A stretch of DNA of 64,000 nucleotides from Deltaproteobacteria bacterium (GTDB lineage Bacteria; Desulfobacterota; Binatia; Binatales; Binataceae). Below are positions 52,895 through 62,000 of this stretch, piece by piece. Under the pieces are notes generated by a model. The model was not told where the DNA came from, searched no databases, and was given only the letters and a program-made list of their open reading frames with translations. The DNA is taken from assembly GCA_021831785.1 (NCBI GenBank), contig JAKBMB010000024.1, positions 62,001-126,000 on the forward strand, read 5' to 3'. A program made the position numbers and the translations under genes. Position 1 is the stretch's first letter. Each line of letters begins with the position of its first letter.

Positions 52895-53212
52895 TTGATT
52901 CGACGGCGGCAAAGGCGAAAGCCAAGCCTGAACAAGGCTGCGCTTGTAGAACTAATCAACCACCGTACGGGACTGGCCAAGAGAGACGCCCAAGACTTGG
53001 TGGAAACAGTCTTCTCCATCATCAAGGAGGGGCTGTCCGAAGGCGAGCGAGTCAAGATTTCCGGTTTCGGCGCCTTCGTGGTCAACCACAAACAGGCGCG
53101 TCGCGGGCGTAACCCGCACACCGGAGCGCCGATGCAAATCGGTCCCCACCGTGTGCTTTCCTTCAGACCCAGCCAGACCCTGAAAGAACTTGTGAACAGC
53201 GGGCGCAATTGA
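52895..53212 (+). CDS. ihfA: Integration host factor subunit alpha / HU family
   Basis: 105 residues from a TTG at 52895. LNKAALVELINHRTGLAKRDAQDLVE and GERVKISGFGAFVVNHK are the dimer body, and RRGRNPHTGAPMQI is the DNA-inserting beta arm with the bending Pro. The position after pheT is the classic place of ihfA. It bends DNA in recombination and transcription. Confidence 0.92.
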   Translation: MIRRRQRRKPSLNKAALVELINHRTGLAKRDAQDLVETVFSIIKEGLSEGERVKISGFGAFVVNHKQARRGRNPHTGAPMQIGPHRVLSFRPSQTLKELVNSGRN

Positions 53213-53667
53213 CCAGGACGCGTTCTTCGCATCGCTCAACCCTAGGGCACCGTGCCCAAGGCGCGGAATCTTCGGAGAACAAAGATTTGTCGCCGCGCGG
53301 CTTGAAGATCGGCGAAGCCGCGAAGCTCATCGGCGTGGCCCCGTATGTGCTGCGCTTCTGGGAGACTCAATTCCCCTCACTGCGCGTCTCCCACACGCGC
53401 TCCAAACACCGTCTCTACCAGGCCAAGGACCTTCAAGCGCTCAGGCTCATCAAGCGCCTCCTGCATCAGGAAGGGTTCACGATAGCCGGCGCGAAAAAGC
53501 GCCTCAAAGCGCTGAACACGGAGCGCCAGGGCGTCGATTCAGCCGCGGCGGACGACAAATCCGACGACGCTGCCCGAATGGAGGCGCACAACGAGGTCGA
53601 GATGCTCAAGCGAACGCTCAAAAGCATTCATCGCGACCTGGTCTCCCTGCACAAGCTGTTGCAGTGA
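53209..53667 (+). CDS. MerR-family transcriptional regulator
   Basis: 152 residues from a TTG at 53209 overlapping the ihfA stop by 4 bases. The MerR helix-turn-helix is at about residues 32-100 (KIGEAAKLIGVAPYVLRFWE, RLYQAKDLQALRLIKRLL). A C-terminal coiled coil follows (NEVEMLKRTLKSIHRDL). There is no metal-binding or drug-binding domain. This small MerR downstream of ihfA is common in proteobacteria-like genomes. Its target is unknown. Confidence 0.9.
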   Translation: MTRTRSSHRSTLGHRAQGAESSENKDLSPRGLKIGEAAKLIGVAPYVLRFWETQFPSLRVSHTRSKHRLYQAKDLQALRLIKRLLHQEGFTIAGAKKRLKALNTERQGVDSAAADDKSDDAARMEAHNEVEMLKRTLKSIHRDLVSLHKLLQ

Positions 53668-53745
53668 GCGTCAGCGCCGAGCGGCGGCCGGGCCGCGAGC
53701 GTCGCGGCGGTTGGGTGTCGCGGCTAAGCGGTTGAGTTGCCACTG

Positions 53746-54591
53746 CTAATCAGCCGGCGCGTTGCGCTCGAGGGCTTCGGCCATCGAATCGAGGGCTTCG
53801 ACCACCTGGAGAGGGCTGGGTACGCGATACTCGGCCCAACTCGGCGCGCAATCGCCCACGCGCACCGTGATGCCGTCGTGGCGCAGCGCGTAAAAGGCGT
53901 CCTCGTCGGTAACGTCGTCGCCGAAGTAAACCGCCGGCGCGTCGGAGCGCAAGCGGGCCCGCAAAAAGCGCATCGCGCGTCCCTTGTCGGCGCCCTTTGG
54001 CATCGCCTCGACCACCATCTTGCCGCGCCCCAGACGCAACTCCGGAGCTTGAGCGGTAACGAAGGTCTCGAAGGCGCGAATTACCGGTGCGGCCGTTTTC
54101 TGTGCGGCGTTGCGGTAATGCAGCGCCACGGAGAGGCGCTTGTCCTCGATCACCAAGCCGGCGCGCTCAGGAACGTTGGCCCTGAGCCAGTCCCGCACTT
54201 TGTCCAGCGCGTGAGGCGCGCCGCCAAGCTCTTCGACCAGCAGGCGCGTGCCGTCGGTTTCCATGACTTCGGCGCCGTGGACGCCAAGCATCGTGACGCC
54301 GAAGTCGAGGCCAAGCAGCGAACGGAGCTGGTCGATGTCGCGTCCGCTGATAACGGCGAGCACCACGGCCTGCGTGTGGCGCGCAAGGCGCGCTAACGCT
54401 TGACGCGCGCCCGGCGCCGGCACAGCGCGGGCCGGATCGTTGACGATCGGCGAGAGCGTCCCGTCATAGTCAAGCGCGAGCAGCACCGGCGGGCACCGGA
54501 TGACCAGCTCGGGAAGCAAGCAACGGGGCAGAGCGCGCGGCCGCTCAGCGGCCGGCGGCGTCGGCGAACGCTCGATCGGCACGGCAGGCAC
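53746..54591 (-). CDS. otsB: Trehalose-6-phosphate phosphatase
   Basis: About 281 residues. HAD motifs: LALDYDGTLSPI (nucleophile Asp), VISGRDIDQL and GDDVTDEDAFYAL (Mg-binding). It removes phosphate from trehalose-6-phosphate. The start is uncertain: GTG at 54591 or 54582. Both lie inside the 3' end of otsA, so the pair is translationally coupled. Reading further upstream only follows an alternative frame of otsA. Confidence 0.9.
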   Translation of the reverse strand: MPAVPIERSPTPPAAERPRALPRCLLPELVIRCPPVLLALDYDGTLSPIVNDPARAVPAPGARQALARLARHTQAVVLAVISGRDIDQLRSLLGLDFGVTMLGVHGAEVMETDGTRLLVEELGGAPHALDKVRDWLRANVPERAGLVIEDKRLSVALHYRNAAQKTAAPVIRAFETFVTAQAPELRLGRGKMVVEAMPKGADKGRAMRFLRARLRSDAPAVYFGDDVTDEDAFYALRHDGITVRVGDCAPSWAEYRVPSPLQVVEALDSMAEALERNAPAD

Positions 54592-56074
54592 TCTCGTTGA
54601 GCGCGGCGACGAACGCCTCTCCCCAGCGATCGAGCGTGCTCTGGTTGACCTTGGCGCGCATCGCACGCATCGTCTCGGCGCGCAGCCCGGCCGGCATCTC
54701 GAGCGCCTGCTTGAGCCTGAGCGCGATCGCCTCTATGTCGTAAGGATTCACCAGCAGCGCCTCGGTCAGCTCTTCGGCGGCACCGGCAAACTCGCTCAGC
54801 ACGAGCACGCCGTCGTCATCCACCCGCGAGGCGACGTATTCTTTGGCGACAAGGTTCATCCCGTCGCGCAGCGGCGTCAGAAGCGCGACCTCCGCGGCGC
54901 GGTAGTAAGCGATGAGATGCTCCTGGTCAAGTCGGGTGTGAAGATAGCGCAGCGGAACCCATCCGTCGGTGGAGAAGGAGCCCAGGATGCGGCCCACCAG
55001 CTCCTCCACCCGGCATCGCAACTGCTCGTAGGCCGGCACCCTCTCGCGCGAGGGAACCGCGATCTGGATCATCGCCACGCGCCCGTGATACTCCGAGTTT
55101 CGTTCTAAGAATTGCTCGAAGGCGAGCAGGCGCTCGGGGATGCCCTTGGTGTAGTCGAGCCGGTCGACGCCCAGGATGATCCGCGGCGTGCCGACCGCTT
55201 GCTGAATCTCAAGCGCGCGCTGGCGCACGCGCTCGCTCGCAGCAAGGTCGGCGAAGTCGCGCGCGGCAACGCCCAGCGGAAAAGCACGCACGGCGACCTG
55301 GCGCTCGTTTACCATCACCACCCCCGCTTGGCGATCGACCTCAAGGCGCAGCAGGCGCTCGCAGGCGGTCAAAAATTCCTCGGTATAAGAACGCGTATGA
55401 AAGCCAATTAGGTCCGCGCCCAGCATTCCGCGCAAAAGCTCCGTGCGCCAGGGAAAAATGCGAAAGACCGGTTCGGGAGGGAACGGCACATGCCAAAACA
55501 GCCCAATCGTGGAGCCGGCCCGCAACTCGCGCAGCATGCTCGGCACCAGCGCCAGATGGTAGTCTTGAACCCAGACCGTGTCTTGCGTTACCGTCTCGGC
55601 CGCGGCCAGATGGGCGAACGAAGAATTTACCCGCTGATAATGCGTCCAGTCGATTCCGTCAAAATGACACCGCTGCGGGTTCAGATGCATCAGCGGCCAT
55701 AACGCGCGGTTGCACAGCCCGTGGTAGTAATGGGTGACCTCGCGGTCCGTCAGGCCCAGAAGCAGAACCGTCAGGTTGGCCTTGTGAGACGGCATCGTCA
55801 GCCGCTGGGCCGTCTGGCCGCCCGACCACGCGATCCAAAGCCCGCCGCTGTTTCCAAGCAAGCGCACGAAGGTCGCCGCCACCCCGCCCACAGTGCGTCG
55901 CGTGGTCTGGCTGGAGCCCTCGCCGACGACCTCTATCGGCGCACGATTAGAGATGACGACGAGTCGGCGCCCGGTGCGACCGCTGCCAGGCTTCGGCCTT
56001 GCCGAAACTTGCTTGGCGCCTTGCGGACCGGCGGTCGAGACCGCCGTGCCCTTCGTCAGGTCGTTTATATTCAT
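54545..56074 (-). CDS. otsA: Trehalose-6-phosphate synthase (GT20)
   Basis: 509 residues. [48 protein letters not shown] and [15 protein letters not shown] are the GT20 substrate-binding motifs (UDP-glucose and glucose-6-phosphate). It makes trehalose-6-phosphate, the first step of osmo- and desiccation protection. The N-terminal 30 residues form an unconserved basic extension before [11 protein letters not shown]. Confidence 0.94.
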   Translation of the reverse strand: MNINDLTKGTAVSTAGPQGAKQVSARPKPGSGRTGRRLVVISNRAPIEVVGEGSSQTTRRTVGGVAATFVRLLGNSGGLWIAWSGGQTAQRLTMPSHKANLTVLLLGLTDREVTHYYHGLCNRALWPLMHLNPQRCHFDGIDWTHYQRVNSSFAHLAAAETVTQDTVWVQDYHLALVPSMLRELRAGSTIGLFWHVPFPPEPVFRIFPWRTELLRGMLGADLIGFHTRSYTEEFLTACERLLRLEVDRQAGVVMVNERQVAVRAFPLGVAARDFADLAASERVRQRALEIQQAVGTPRIILGVDRLDYTKGIPERLLAFEQFLERNSEYHGRVAMIQIAVPSRERVPAYEQLRCRVEELVGRILGSFSTDGWVPLRYLHTRLDQEHLIAYYRAAEVALLTPLRDGMNLVAKEYVASRVDDDGVLVLSEFAGAAEELTEALLVNPYDIEAIALRLKQALEMPAGLRAETMRAMRAKVNQSTLDRWGEAFVAALNESACRADRAFADAAGR

Positions 56075-56316
56075 TACCGCAAAGCATTCATCGAGCGGCG
56101 CCGCTCCGGGATGGACGGCGCAGCGCCATGGCGCTCCAAGCCATGTCCCCGATTGTATTAGGGGTCAAATTTGTGGACAAGCCCGCTGCGTGCGCGCCAG
56201 CGGCAGACAAGACCGCGGCAAGCCTAAGATAAAACGTGAGTTACCGGCGCGAATCTTCGCGCTCCGCCGGCTAGGACGAAGGTCGGTTCGCGTCAAAAGC
56301 TAAGGTCATGTTAAGA

Positions 56317-56359
56317 CCCCAGCCATTCTGGGATAATCAAATCCCAGATATAGCTGGGG
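56317..56359 (+). promoter_or_regulatory. Two-tier leader hairpin before the GT2 gene
   Basis: The outer arms CCCCAGC (56317-56323) and GCTGGGG (56353-56359) and the inner arms TCTGGGAT (56327-56334) and ATCCCAGA (56341-56348) are all perfectly paired, with a 6-base loop and a CAT/TATA internal loop. It ends 23 bases before the ATG at 56383. It may be an RNA control element, a terminator/attenuator without T-run, or an operator. Confidence 0.55.
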
Positions 56360-56382
56360 AGAGGAGCTCGGCGCTGGCGTAG

Positions 56383-57348
56383 ATGGACAGGACGAGCGTC
56401 GTGGTGCCGGTCTATAACGGCGAGGGCTTCGTCGCCGAGGCGCTGCGCAGCGCCCTCGAACAGACGCTTCCCGCCTTCGAAGTAATAGTTGTGGACGATG
56501 GCTCGACCGACCGCACCAGGGAGGTGATCGAGCACTTCGGCGAGCGCGTACGCTATTTCTATCAACCGAACAAAGGCGCCGCCGAGGCCCGCAATCGCGG
56601 GGTCGCCGTCGCTCAAGGCGAATGGATCGCCTTCCTCGATGCCGACGATGTGTGGTACCCGGAAAAGCTCGCCCTCCAATTTGACTACCTCAAGCGCCAT
56701 CCTGAGGTCCAATTCGTGTACTCGGACCTTGCTCTCTGCGACGAAAGCGGCGCCGTAATTGAAACCGACGCGCTGAAAACCCAATGGGAAGCCGAGCGGC
56801 CAGGGCGCAATCTCAACCTCGATTTGATCTCGCTGGCGTTCAACCAGCAGCCTTTTCCCCACCCGTCAACAGTGCTGATCAAGAAGGACGTTCTGCTCAA
56901 GGCCGGCGGCTTCAATCCGGCCTTTCGTCGCAATTACCACGAAGACTTCGAGGCCTTTGCCAAGGCCGCGCGAATCTCTCCCCCGCACTTCATGGCGCGA
57001 AGCTTGATAAAATATCGACGCCCTTCCCGGCGGCCCGCCGCCGAGCAAAATTTTCTGTTGCTGCTGCACGGTCTTTACGATCTTTGGAGCGACGACCCGA
57101 AAAGGCAAGCCGTAGTGCGACAGTGCCTTGCCGGCTACTACGGGAAAAAAGGCCAAAGCTACTTGTGCTCGGGCTACTACAAGCAAGCACGCGAATATCT
57201 CGCATTGGCTCTTTCCTATAACCCGTCGGACAGGCACGCCTTGCGCCGCCGTCTGGTTTCGCGCCTGCCCCTGGTGCGCGACTTTTATGCCTTTTGGCAA
57301 GTGCGAGTCCGCGGCAAGGTGTTCGTGCTCTCCAACGAACTGTTCTAA
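56383..57348 (+). CDS. Glycosyltransferase family 2
   Basis: 321 residues: GT-A fold with VVVPVYNGEGFVAEALRSAL, VVDDGSTDRTREV (about 33-46) and FLDADDVWYPEKLALQ (metal-binding D-x-D, about 85-100), and the acceptor-side NYHEDFEAFAKAAR. It transfers a sugar from an NDP-sugar to a surface glycan or lipid. It lies alone between the trehalose genes and smc. Confidence 0.9.
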   Translation: MDRTSVVVPVYNGEGFVAEALRSALEQTLPAFEVIVVDDGSTDRTREVIEHFGERVRYFYQPNKGAAEARNRGVAVAQGEWIAFLDADDVWYPEKLALQFDYLKRHPEVQFVYSDLALCDESGAVIETDALKTQWEAERPGRNLNLDLISLAFNQQPFPHPSTVLIKKDVLLKAGGFNPAFRRNYHEDFEAFAKAARISPPHFMARSLIKYRRPSRRPAAEQNFLLLLHGLYDLWSDDPKRQAVVRQCLAGYYGKKGQSYLCSGYYKQAREYLALALSYNPSDRHALRRRLVSRLPLVRDFYAFWQVRVRGKVFVLSNELF

Positions 57349-57388
57349 CGGCCTCTAACCGTAAAATCGCCGGCACCGGCGCGCTTGG

Positions 57389-60300
57389 TCAAGCGGCTTC
57401 GGAGAATTTGAGCGAAATGACCTGCGAGATCCCTGGCTGCTCCATCGAGACGCCGTGGATTTGGTCAGCCACGCGCATCGTGGCCTGATTGTGCGTGACC
57501 AGCATAAACTGCGAGCGCTGGTTGAGTTCGCCGAGCAAGGAAGTGAAGGCGTTAAGGCTGCGCTCGTCCAGCGCCGCGTCCACCTCGTCGAGCAGGCAGA
57601 ACGGGCTTGGTCTCAACAAAAAGAGCGAAAAGATCAAGGCCAGCGCGCTGATCGCCTTTTCGCCGCCGGATAAAAGGCCCAACTCCTTGACTCGCTTGCC
57701 GGGAGGCCGAACCAGAACGTTGAGTCCTTCGCCAGCCTCGTCGTTGCTATTTAAGAGTTCAAGTCGGCCCTCGCCCCCGTCCATCAGTTTGGGTACCAAA
57801 TCGGCGAAATTGCGCGCTGCTGACTCGAAGGTCTCGCTGAAGCGACGCTTGGCCTCGCGATTTAGCTTCTGAATCGTGTGGGCTAAGTCCTGCGAAGCCT
57901 GATCTAGGTCGGCACGTTCTTTTTGCAGCTTTTCTGCGCGTTCGGCAAGCTCGGCGACCTCGCCCTCGGCCTCGAGATTAACCACGCCGAGCCGCTCGAC
58001 TCGAAGGCGCAGCTCCGCCAAGCGGCTTTCATCCTCGCCGGCACTCCGCGTCTCGGGCGTCCCGCTTAATTCGCCGCAACACTGATCGAATTCGACCCGA
58101 AAACGTTCCACGAACGAGCGAGCGAGCTCCTCGCAAAGCGCGGAAAGGCGCTCCTGCCTGAGTCCGCTTTCGACCTGCTCGGCGTCGAGCCGGCCCATCT
58201 CCGCCTCGGCTTGCTCGAGCACGGCGCAGGAGCGCTTAAGCTCCCCCGCTATCTCTTCTCGCGCCTGGCGCAGGCCTTGGGCCTCGACGGCAAGTGCCTG
58301 GGCGCTTGCATGTGAGGCCTGGTCGTGCGCGCCGATCGTGTCAGTCTCGCGGGCAAGCTCCTCGCGTTCGGCAGACATTTTGACTAGCGCGCGTTCTTCG
58401 TCGGTAAGCTGGGCCGCGATCTGCTCGGCGAGCAGTCGCGCCTGATGAAGCTGGCGCGCCAGGCCCTCACGCCGGTCTTTGCGCGCCTTAAGCTCCGAAC
58501 CGAGGGTGCGCAGCTTGATGCCCAGCTCATCGACAAGGGCCCTTTTTTGGGCCGCGATATGCTTTAACTGGCCAAGCCGTTCGCGCTGAGCTTGCTGCGC
58601 GGCCTCGATTTCCTCGACGCGTGCTTTCAGCTCAGGCATGACGCTATCGATTTCACTCAGACGGCGCAAAGTTTGGTTGCGATGGCCGGCGGCGAGCTCC
58701 CGCTCGCGCTGCATGCCGGCACACGTCGATTGAGCCGCGTCAGCGGCTAGCCGCGCCTTAGCGCCGGCCTCACGCGCTTGCGCGAGCTTCGACTCGGCTT
58801 GCCGGCGCAACTCGCGCGCCGAAGCCAACTCCTGGCGCAAACGCTCGCGCTCCTCGTCGGCTTGCTTCAGCACCGCGTGCGCCTGCGCCACTGAGAGCGT
58901 CTGCTGGGCGTCCCCCGTGGGCTCGGGCTCTACGCGATTGCCGCCCGAGACAATCCCGCCGGGCCGAACGATGTCGCCGTGGCGAGTCACGAAAATTCGC
59001 CCGCGCTGCCCGTTGGAGGCTGCCTCCAGCGCCGAGGCGACGTCCTCAGCCAGCGCGACATGGCCTAGCAGCGCCTCGGCCAGCCCGGCATGGTTTTCAT
59101 CCACCGCCAGCATCTCGAGCAGCCGGCGCCCGCCGCCCGTGTAGGCCGGCGCGCCGTTTGCGGCGCTGTCGAGGTCGTGCGGCACGAAGCTTAAACGTCC
59201 GCTCTGCTTTTCACGCAGGATTTCCACCGCCCTGAGCGCGAAACGCGGCGAGTCGACAATCACCGCGCTAAGCAGTTCGCCGAGCACCGCCGCGAGCGCG
59301 CCCTCAAGCGCGAGCGGCGCCCTGATAACGTCGGCGAGAAAACGCGGCGTGGATGCCGGACGGTCGCCGTCCAGCGAGTCGAGCACCGCGCGTAAGCGCT
59401 CCTCGGCGGTGTCGAGCTCAAGCCGGCGCGCCCGCCTGAGCGCCGCATCGAGCGCTTCGCGCGCACCTACAAGCGCCGTCTGGTGCCGCTCGAGGGCCTC
59501 GCGCGCGGCCAGTTCGCGCTCGTTAGCGGCGGCAAAATCGGCTTCGCTCTGTTCGGCCTGCGCGCGCAATCGCTCAATCGCCGCCCGGACCCGCTCGAGC
59601 TCGGCTTGCGCGCCCTGGAGCGCCGCGCATGCTGCGGCCAACACGCGCTCAGCTTCCCAGGCGCGATTTGCCGCCTCCTCGCGTTCACGCGCGAGCTGCG
59701 AGATTTGCGTGCGCGCCGCCGCCGCCTCGCGCAGCGCCTCGGAGAGCTCGTCCCTTAGCTGCTCAACCAGCGCCTCGTGACGTTCGAGGTCGGCGCGTGC
59801 GGCCGCGAACTCGCCCTCGACGGCGCACAGTTCCGACTCGCCGTGGTCGTCGGGCATCGGAGCGAGCGCGAGCTCGCGCTCGAGCTCCGCGCAGGCTTGA
59901 CGAGAGGCAGCCGCCTTATCGGCAAGCGCGCTTCGGCGCGCGGCGATTTGCGGCGCGAGCTCTTCTAGCTCGGTGCGCCGGCGCGCGAGAAACTGGCGCA
60001 CGCGTTCGCGCTCCGCCGCGGCGGCGCTCAGACTCTCGCTCTCCTTAGCATTGGCCACAAGCTGCTGGTCGAGCCGATTCGACTCCTGGCGCAGGCGCTC
60101 GACCACAGAGGCCGCCTCGGCGCGACTCCTACGGACCTGCTCAACGCCGCGCGTCAGGCGCGCCTTGGCCGCCGCTGCCTGCTCAAGCTCGCCGCGCGTG
60201 CTCGCGATACGCCGCGCGGCGCACCGCCGTTCCAACTCTTCGAGCTCGGCCTTGAGCACGCGATAAGTCTCGGCCTTTTTGGCCTGACGGCGAACAAAAG

Positions 60301-60919
60301 CAAGCTGGCGCTCGATTTCAGCCAGCACCTGATCGACGCGGGCGAGATTTTCCCTGACCCGCGCCAGCTTGCGCTCGCTAAGCTCGCGCCGCTCCTTGAA
60401 TAACGCAAGCCCGGCCGCCTCTTCAACCAGCGCCCTCAAGTCAAGCGGCTTGGCCTGAATTACCTCCTCCACTTTGCCCTGGGGTATGATTGCGTAAGCG
60501 CGGCTGTGGATGCCCGCGGCCATGAAGAACTCGCTGACATCTTTGAGCCGGCAAGGGAGCTTGTTGAGCAGGCATTCGCTGTCGCCCGAGCGATAAACGC
60601 GGCGCGTCACCGAAACCTCGCTGTGCCTGGCAAAAGGCTCGGGGAAGGACGCGCCCTCGTCGGCTTCGAGCACCATCGACACCTGAGCCATCCCGGCCTG
60701 CCCACGGCTCTCGCTGCCGCCGAAGATTAGGTCTTCAGCGGCGCGCGCGCGCAGGCGCCCGGGCGCCTGCTCGCCCAAGACCCAGCGAATCGCGTCGACA
60801 AGGTTGGATTTGCCGCACCCGTTCGGACCGACAATCGCGGTCACCCCGGGCGCAAAGATAACTCTGGTCGCGTCGAAAAAAGACTTAAAGCCGACCAGCT
60901 CTAGGCTCTTAAGCCGCAT
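57389..60919 (-). CDS. smc: Chromosome segregation protein SMC
   Basis: 1176 residues. The N-terminal head has Walker A IVGPNGCGKSNLVDAIRWVLGEQ. Two long Ala/Glu/Arg-rich coiled coils flank a hinge at about residues 520-670. The C-terminal head has the signature LLSGGEKAISALALIFSLFLL and Walker B PFCLLDEVDAALDE. It loops and compacts DNA with ScpA/ScpB, which are not in the window. Full-length SMC indicates absence of a MukBEF-type system. Confidence 0.96.
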   Translation of the reverse strand: MRLKSLELVGFKSFFDATRVIFAPGVTAIVGPNGCGKSNLVDAIRWVLGEQAPGRLRARAAEDLIFGGSESRGQAGMAQVSMVLEADEGASFPEPFARHSEVSVTRRVYRSGDSECLLNKLPCRLKDVSEFFMAAGIHSRAYAIIPQGKVEEVIQAKPLDLRALVEEAAGLALFKERRELSERKLARVRENLARVDQVLAEIERQLAFVRRQAKKAETYRVLKAELEELERRCAARRIASTRGELEQAAAAKARLTRGVEQVRRSRAEAASVVERLRQESNRLDQQLVANAKESESLSAAAAERERVRQFLARRRTELEELAPQIAARRSALADKAAASRQACAELERELALAPMPDDHGESELCAVEGEFAAARADLERHEALVEQLRDELSEALREAAAARTQISQLAREREEAANRAWEAERVLAAACAALQGAQAELERVRAAIERLRAQAEQSEADFAAANERELAAREALERHQTALVGAREALDAALRRARRLELDTAEERLRAVLDSLDGDRPASTPRFLADVIRAPLALEGALAAVLGELLSAVIVDSPRFALRAVEILREKQSGRLSFVPHDLDSAANGAPAYTGGGRRLLEMLAVDENHAGLAEALLGHVALAEDVASALEAASNGQRGRIFVTRHGDIVRPGGIVSGGNRVEPEPTGDAQQTLSVAQAHAVLKQADEERERLRQELASARELRRQAESKLAQAREAGAKARLAADAAQSTCAGMQRERELAAGHRNQTLRRLSEIDSVMPELKARVEEIEAAQQAQRERLGQLKHIAAQKRALVDELGIKLRTLGSELKARKDRREGLARQLHQARLLAEQIAAQLTDEERALVKMSAEREELARETDTIGAHDQASHASAQALAVEAQGLRQAREEIAGELKRSCAVLEQAEAEMGRLDAEQVESGLRQERLSALCEELARSFVERFRVEFDQCCGELSGTPETRSAGEDESRLAELRLRVERLGVVNLEAEGEVAELAERAEKLQKERADLDQASQDLAHTIQKLNREAKRRFSETFESAARNFADLVPKLMDGGEGRLELLNSNDEAGEGLNVLVRPPGKRVKELGLLSGGEKAISALALIFSLFLLRPSPFCLLDEVDAALDERSLNAFTSLLGELNQRSQFMLVTHNQATMRVADQIHGVSMEQPGISQVISLKFSEAA

Positions 60920-61076
60920 CCGCCGTCACTTCCACCCGCACCGGCCAACTCCCCCCAGTCATTCTGGAAGTACGGAGGCGCTGTGTCAAGTGAAAAGCTC
61001 GACTGCCGGCGGGGCGTGGGGAAAACGTGCGCGGAGCGCCGCGAAGGAAAAGCCCGATGCCCGGCGCGCGATCTAA

Positions 61077-61721
61077 TTATTCGATCAGCTCCGTGTTCCA
61101 GTACGCGCTGTCGACCAGATTGAGGAAAGGCCGCCACTCGCGGCAGTGCCTGGGGTTGAAGGCCTCGAGAGAGTAGGGCGTCCATTCCGGGCGGCGCGGC
61201 TTCCTTACCAGCTTCATGACGGCCTCCTCGGGCGTCCGTCCGCCTTTGCGTCGGTTGCAGGCATGGCACGAGCAGACCACGTTCTCCCAGACCGAGAGGC
61301 CGCCTCTCGAGCGGGGAATCACGTGGTCCAGATTCAGCTCCGAGCGCGCAAAGCGCTTGCCGCAGTACTGGCAGCGATTGCGATCGCGAGCGTAGATGTT
61401 GAAGCGGGAGAAGCGCACGTGGCGCTTGGGCAGGCACTCGTAAGCGGTGAGCAAAAGCACCCGGGGCACGCGCACAGCCCCGCCGACCAGGCCGATGTGC
61501 TCATGATGCAGCTCGGAGCCGAGTTCGCGCCAACTCTCGAAGTCGAACGTGCGGTAGCCTTCGTCAACGGCGCGGGCGACACCCTGGTACAAAAGTGAAA
61601 AGGCGCGGCGCACAGAGGTTACGTGAACCGGCAGGAAGGAGACGTTGAGGACTAAGACGCGACCGTTGAGCGCTGCGCTTTCAGCCCGTTCGGGCATCGA
61701 CGCCTGTGCTGCCTCAGCCAT
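61077..61721 (-). CDS. HNH endonuclease
   Basis: 214 residues. The HNH core with zinc-binding pairs is NRCQYCGKRFARSELNLDHVIPRSRGG and NVVCSCHACNRRKGGRTPEEA (shown in parts: CQYC, LDHVIPRSRGG, CHACNRRKG). The N-terminal half (VLNVSFLPVHVTSVRRAFSLLYQGVARAV) is the conserved extension of the common single-copy bacterial HNH protein of this length. Despite the motif it is usually chromosomal and not a homing enzyme. Its role is not known. Confidence 0.88.
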   Translation of the reverse strand: MAEAAQASMPERAESAALNGRVLVLNVSFLPVHVTSVRRAFSLLYQGVARAVDEGYRTFDFESWRELGSELHHEHIGLVGGAVRVPRVLLLTAYECLPKRHVRFSRFNIYARDRNRCQYCGKRFARSELNLDHVIPRSRGGLSVWENVVCSCHACNRRKGGRTPEEAVMKLVRKPRRPEWTPYSLEAFNPRHCREWRPFLNLVDSAYWNTELIE

Positions 61722-62000
61722 TCGTTTTATCCACTATCGGCAACCGCCGGCCATGTCAAGCGAGCTTGCCCCTTGCGCTCGGGCTCTTTATGATCGCTTT
61801 ATGGGAGGCCATGAGCCGCTTTGAAGGCCTGGAGCGCAGGCTTCGGTTAAATAGGAGGCGAGCTCCGAAGGCCGAGGATTTGCGTCGCCGGCGCTGGTTG
61901 TCGCCCGCCGGCCGGCAGGACAAGAGCCTGAATTGCAGCAGAGTCGAGCGGGTCTTGCACACAGGTCCTCCGCTGGCGCGCCAAAGCGAACGGCGCATAC

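Noticed and set aside
61077-61721. HNH protein as homing endonuclease or mobile intron
   Set aside because: Single complete gene in core context with no intron, intein or repeat structure around it.
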